From: JACNKJ01 sp964344565
GTDB lineage: Bacteria; Krumholzibacteriota; Krumholzibacteriia; JACNKJ01
Assembly: GCA_964344565.1 (NCBI GenBank)
Contig: CAYFNT010000004.1
Span: 62,001 to 126,000 of the forward strand
DNA: 64,000 nucleotides
Reading direction: 5' to 3'
Shown: positions 62,096 to 64,000 of the stretch, piece after piece
How positions within the stretch are numbered: the stretch's first letter is position 1
Layout of the letters: every line of letters starts with the position of its first letter
The notes under the pieces: generated by a model
What the model was told of the DNA's origin: nothing
The model's database searches: none
Seen by the model: the letters and a program-made list of their open reading frames with translations, nothing else
Program-made: the position numbers and the translations under genes

Positions 62096-64000
62096 AACTG
62101 CTCCTGGTGGACGGCCACGGACTGGCCTACCGCAGCTACTACGCCATGATCCGCAGTCCCCTCACCAACGCCCGCGGCGAGAACACCAGCGCCGAGTTCG
62201 GCTTCCTGCGGACCATGCTCGCCCTGCGCCGGGAGGAACAGCCCGATGCGGTGCTGGTCTGTTTCGATCCCAAGGGGAAGAGCTTCCGCCACGAGATGGA
62301 TCCCGAGTACAAGGCCAACCGTCCCCACATGCCCGAGGACCTGCGGTCCAGCATGGGACAGATCCACGAGTTCCTGAACCTGGCCGGCATCGCCCAGCTT
62401 CGGCTGGAGGGTTTCGAGGCCGACGATCTGCTGGCCAGCGCGGCCAGGCGGGCGGCCGGCGAGGGATGGGAGGTGCTGCTTCACAGCGGCGACAAGGATC
62501 TCTGCCAGCTGGCGGGGCCGAAGGTGACCATCCTCAGGCCGGGGGCGGGCAAGCGTCCCAGCAGCCGCATGGGCCCCGCGGAAGTGGAGGAGGAGTTCGG
62601 GGTGCCCCCCGAGCGCATCCTGGATCTGCTCAGCCTGGTGGGCGACAGCTCGGACAACATCCCTGGCGTCTCGGGTCTGGGGCCCAAGGGCGCGGTGAAG
62701 CTGCTCACCGAACACGGCGACCTCGACGGCGTGCTGGCCGCCGTCGGCAGCCTCAAGGGCAAGCAGAAGGAGAAGCTCGAAGCGGGACGGGAATCGGCCC
62801 TGCGCTCGCGGGATCTGGTCCGGCTCAGGGACGATCTCGAACTCGAGGACGCCACCGGCGACTGGCATCCGCGGGAAGGGGATCCGGAGTCCCTGCGCGC
62901 CTGGCTCATGGACCGGGGCTTCCAGTCGCTCATGGGCGAGTTCGAGGGCGAAGCGCCTTCCGGCGGGGGCGAATACCAGCTGGTGCAGGATCGCAGGGCC
63001 CTCGAATCCCTGGCCGAGGAACTGAAGAAGGCCGGCCGTTTCGCCGTGGACACCGAAACCACGGGCCTGGATCCCCTCATGGCCGAGATGGTGGGATTGA
63101 GCTTCTCCGCGGAGGAAGGGCGCGGACACTACCTGCCCGTGGAAGGGCAGTGCTTCGGCGAGGGTCTGCCGCTGGAGGATATCCAGGAAGTGCTGGGGCC
63201 GGTCCTCTCCGATCCGAAGCTCGAGAAGCTCGGGCAGAACCTGAAGTACGACGCCGACATCCTCGAGCGCCACGGCCTGCCCCTGGCCGGTCCCACCGGG
63301 GACAGCATGCTCATGAGCTACTGCATCAATCCCGCCCGGCGCAGCCATGGCCTGGACGCCCTCGTGCTCGAGCTCTTCGCCCACGAGATGATTCCCTACT
63401 CCGGGCTCTTCGAGAAGGGCGACAAGGAGAAGGACATCCGCAAGGTGCCCGTGGAGCGCCTGGGCGAGTACGCGTCCGAGGACGCCGACTACACCCTGCG
63501 CCTGGCCAATCTGCTGGAGCCCGAACTGGCGAAGACCGGCGTGGAGAAGCTCTACCGCGAGTTGGAGATGCCCGTGGCGGAAGTCCTGCGCCGCATGGAA
63601 GGCGCCGGCATCGCCCTGGACGAGAAGCACCTGGCGAAGCTATCCCGGAAGATGGAGAAGGATCTCGCGAAGCTGGTGGAGAGCATCCACGCGGAGGCGG
63701 GGCGGGAATTCGCCATCGGCAGTCCCAAGCAGCTTTCGGAGGTGCTCTTCGAGGACATGGGCATAGGGCCCATCAAGAAGACCAAGACGGGATACAGCAC
63801 CGACGACGAGGTGCTCACGGAACTGGAGGCGGAGCATCCCATCGCGGGCATGGTGCGCCAGTGGCGCGAGAATTCGAAGCTCAAGAGCACCTACGTGGAC
63901 ACCCTGCCCCTCACGGTGAATCCGCGGACCGGACGGGTGCACACCCGCTTCAACCAGGCGGTGGCGGCCACGGGCAGGCTCTCGAGCAGCGATCCCAACC
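62092..64000 (+). CDS. polA: DNA polymerase I, N-terminal part
   Basis: The first 636 residues of DNA polymerase I, cut by the window edge. Residues about 1-285 are the 5'-3' exonuclease (LLLVDGHGLAYRSYYAM, FDPKGKSFRHEMDPEYKANR, GFEADDLLAS, LVGDSSDNIPGVSGLGPKGA). The 3'-5' exonuclease keeps the DxE motif (FAVDTETTGLDPLMAEM), so proofreading is probably retained. The polymerase domain begins at about residue 490 and the frame leaves the window in TGRLSSSDPN, just before motif A. The start is a GTG overlapping the nadD stop. Confidence 0.95.
   Translation, partial: MKLLLVDGHGLAYRSYYAMIRSPLTNARGENTSAEFGFLRTMLALRREEQPDAVLVCFDPKGKSFRHEMDPEYKANRPHMPEDLRSSMGQIHEFLNLAGIAQLRLEGFEADDLLASAARRAAGEGWEVLLHSGDKDLCQLAGPKVTILRPGAGKRPSSRMGPAEVEEEFGVPPERILDLLSLVGDSSDNIPGVSGLGPKGAVKLLTEHGDLDGVLAAVGSLKGKQKEKLEAGRESALRSRDLVRLRDDLELEDATGDWHPREGDPESLRAWLMDRGFQSLMGEFEGEAPSGGGEYQLVQDRRALESLAEELKKAGRFAVDTETTGLDPLMAEMVGLSFSAEEGRGHYLPVEGQCFGEGLPLEDIQEVLGPVLSDPKLEKLGQNLKYDADILERHGLPLAGPTGDSMLMSYCINPARRSHGLDALVLELFAHEMIPYSGLFEKGDKEKDIRKVPVERLGEYASEDADYTLRLANLLEPELAKTGVEKLYRELEMPVAEVLRRMEGAGIALDEKHLAKLSRKMEKDLAKLVESIHAEAGREFAIGSPKQLSEVLFEDMGIGPIKKTKTGYSTDDEVLTELEAEHPIAGMVRQWRENSKLKSTYVDTLPLTVNPRTGRVHTRFNQAVAATGRLSSSDPN

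Overview
This is a 64 kb stretch of a GC-rich bacterial chromosome, roughly two-thirds G+C by eye. Genes are densely packed and largely co-directional, with many ATGA, GTGA and TGATG stop/start overlaps. The organism is a Gram-negative (diderm), respiring bacterium: it carries complex I, lipoproteins, a BamD-like protein, an outer-membrane barrel, TonB and TatA. Several very large secreted proteins end in a FlgD-fold, type IX-secretion-like C-terminal domain with a PNPFNP motif and a terminal LLK. They carry gingipain-type (C25) peptidase, FG-GAP propeller and beta-helix modules. This combination suggests a lineage of the Fibrobacteres-Chlorobi-Bacteroidetes (FCB) superphylum related to Krumholzibacteriota, Eisenbacteria or Latescibacterota. 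That placement is inference from architecture and GC, not from a marker tree.

Layout. 1-7303: the 3' end of a complex I operon (nuoF fragment, then H, J, K, L, M, N). nuoG and nuoI are missing from their usual places. 7311-8866: a three-gene operon whose promoter, start codon and ribosome-binding site are interlocked with the nuo terminator. 8880-9153: a MITE-like inverted-repeat element. 9242-12033: tldD-tldE. 12230-16897: the first giant C25 peptidase. 17008-20871: 5'-nucleotidase (minus strand), a beta-helix lipoprotein and a leaderless pgsA-like gene. 21011-24507: orphan histidine kinase, TonB protein (minus strand) and amidohydrolase. 24507-35165: an envelope/secretion block with an M30-like peptidase lipoprotein, an SPNGD protein, a PorV-like barrel, a rhomboid protease and the second giant C25 peptidase. 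35171-36557: a heptanucleotide inverted repeat with a terminator, then a double-PDZ protein (minus strand). 36674-41063: dapF, an ABC-2 exporter, a nitrilase-family amidase and a CoA NUDIX hydrolase. 41136-44040: acyl-CoA dehydrogenase with etfB and etfA. 44110-44267: candidate minus-strand small RNA, then trpS. 45436-48037: two secreted proteins. 48110-50279: tatA, a periplasmic protein, an ECF sigma factor and its anti-sigma. 50324-64000: DUF4837 lipoprotein, aroB, TPR protein, aroQ, accB, accC, ftsK, rimO, an unknown protein, two TPR/BamD lipoproteins, nadD and the start of polA.

Themes. (i) The secreted and envelope genes form a coherent protease export and surface-display set. (ii) The ECF sigma gene and the distant double-PDZ gene carry the same promoter, GGAACTT-N15-GTAGAC, pointing to a small envelope-stress regulon. 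(iii) Three genes (pgsA, dapF, DUF4837) have a -10 box only 6-8 nt before the start codon and no Shine-Dalgarno sequence, implying leaderless mRNAs. (iv) Promoters are built into the terminator of the preceding gene at two places. (v) One 7-bp repeat, CCAGTCN, occurs both in an intergenic inverted repeat and in frame inside ftsK.
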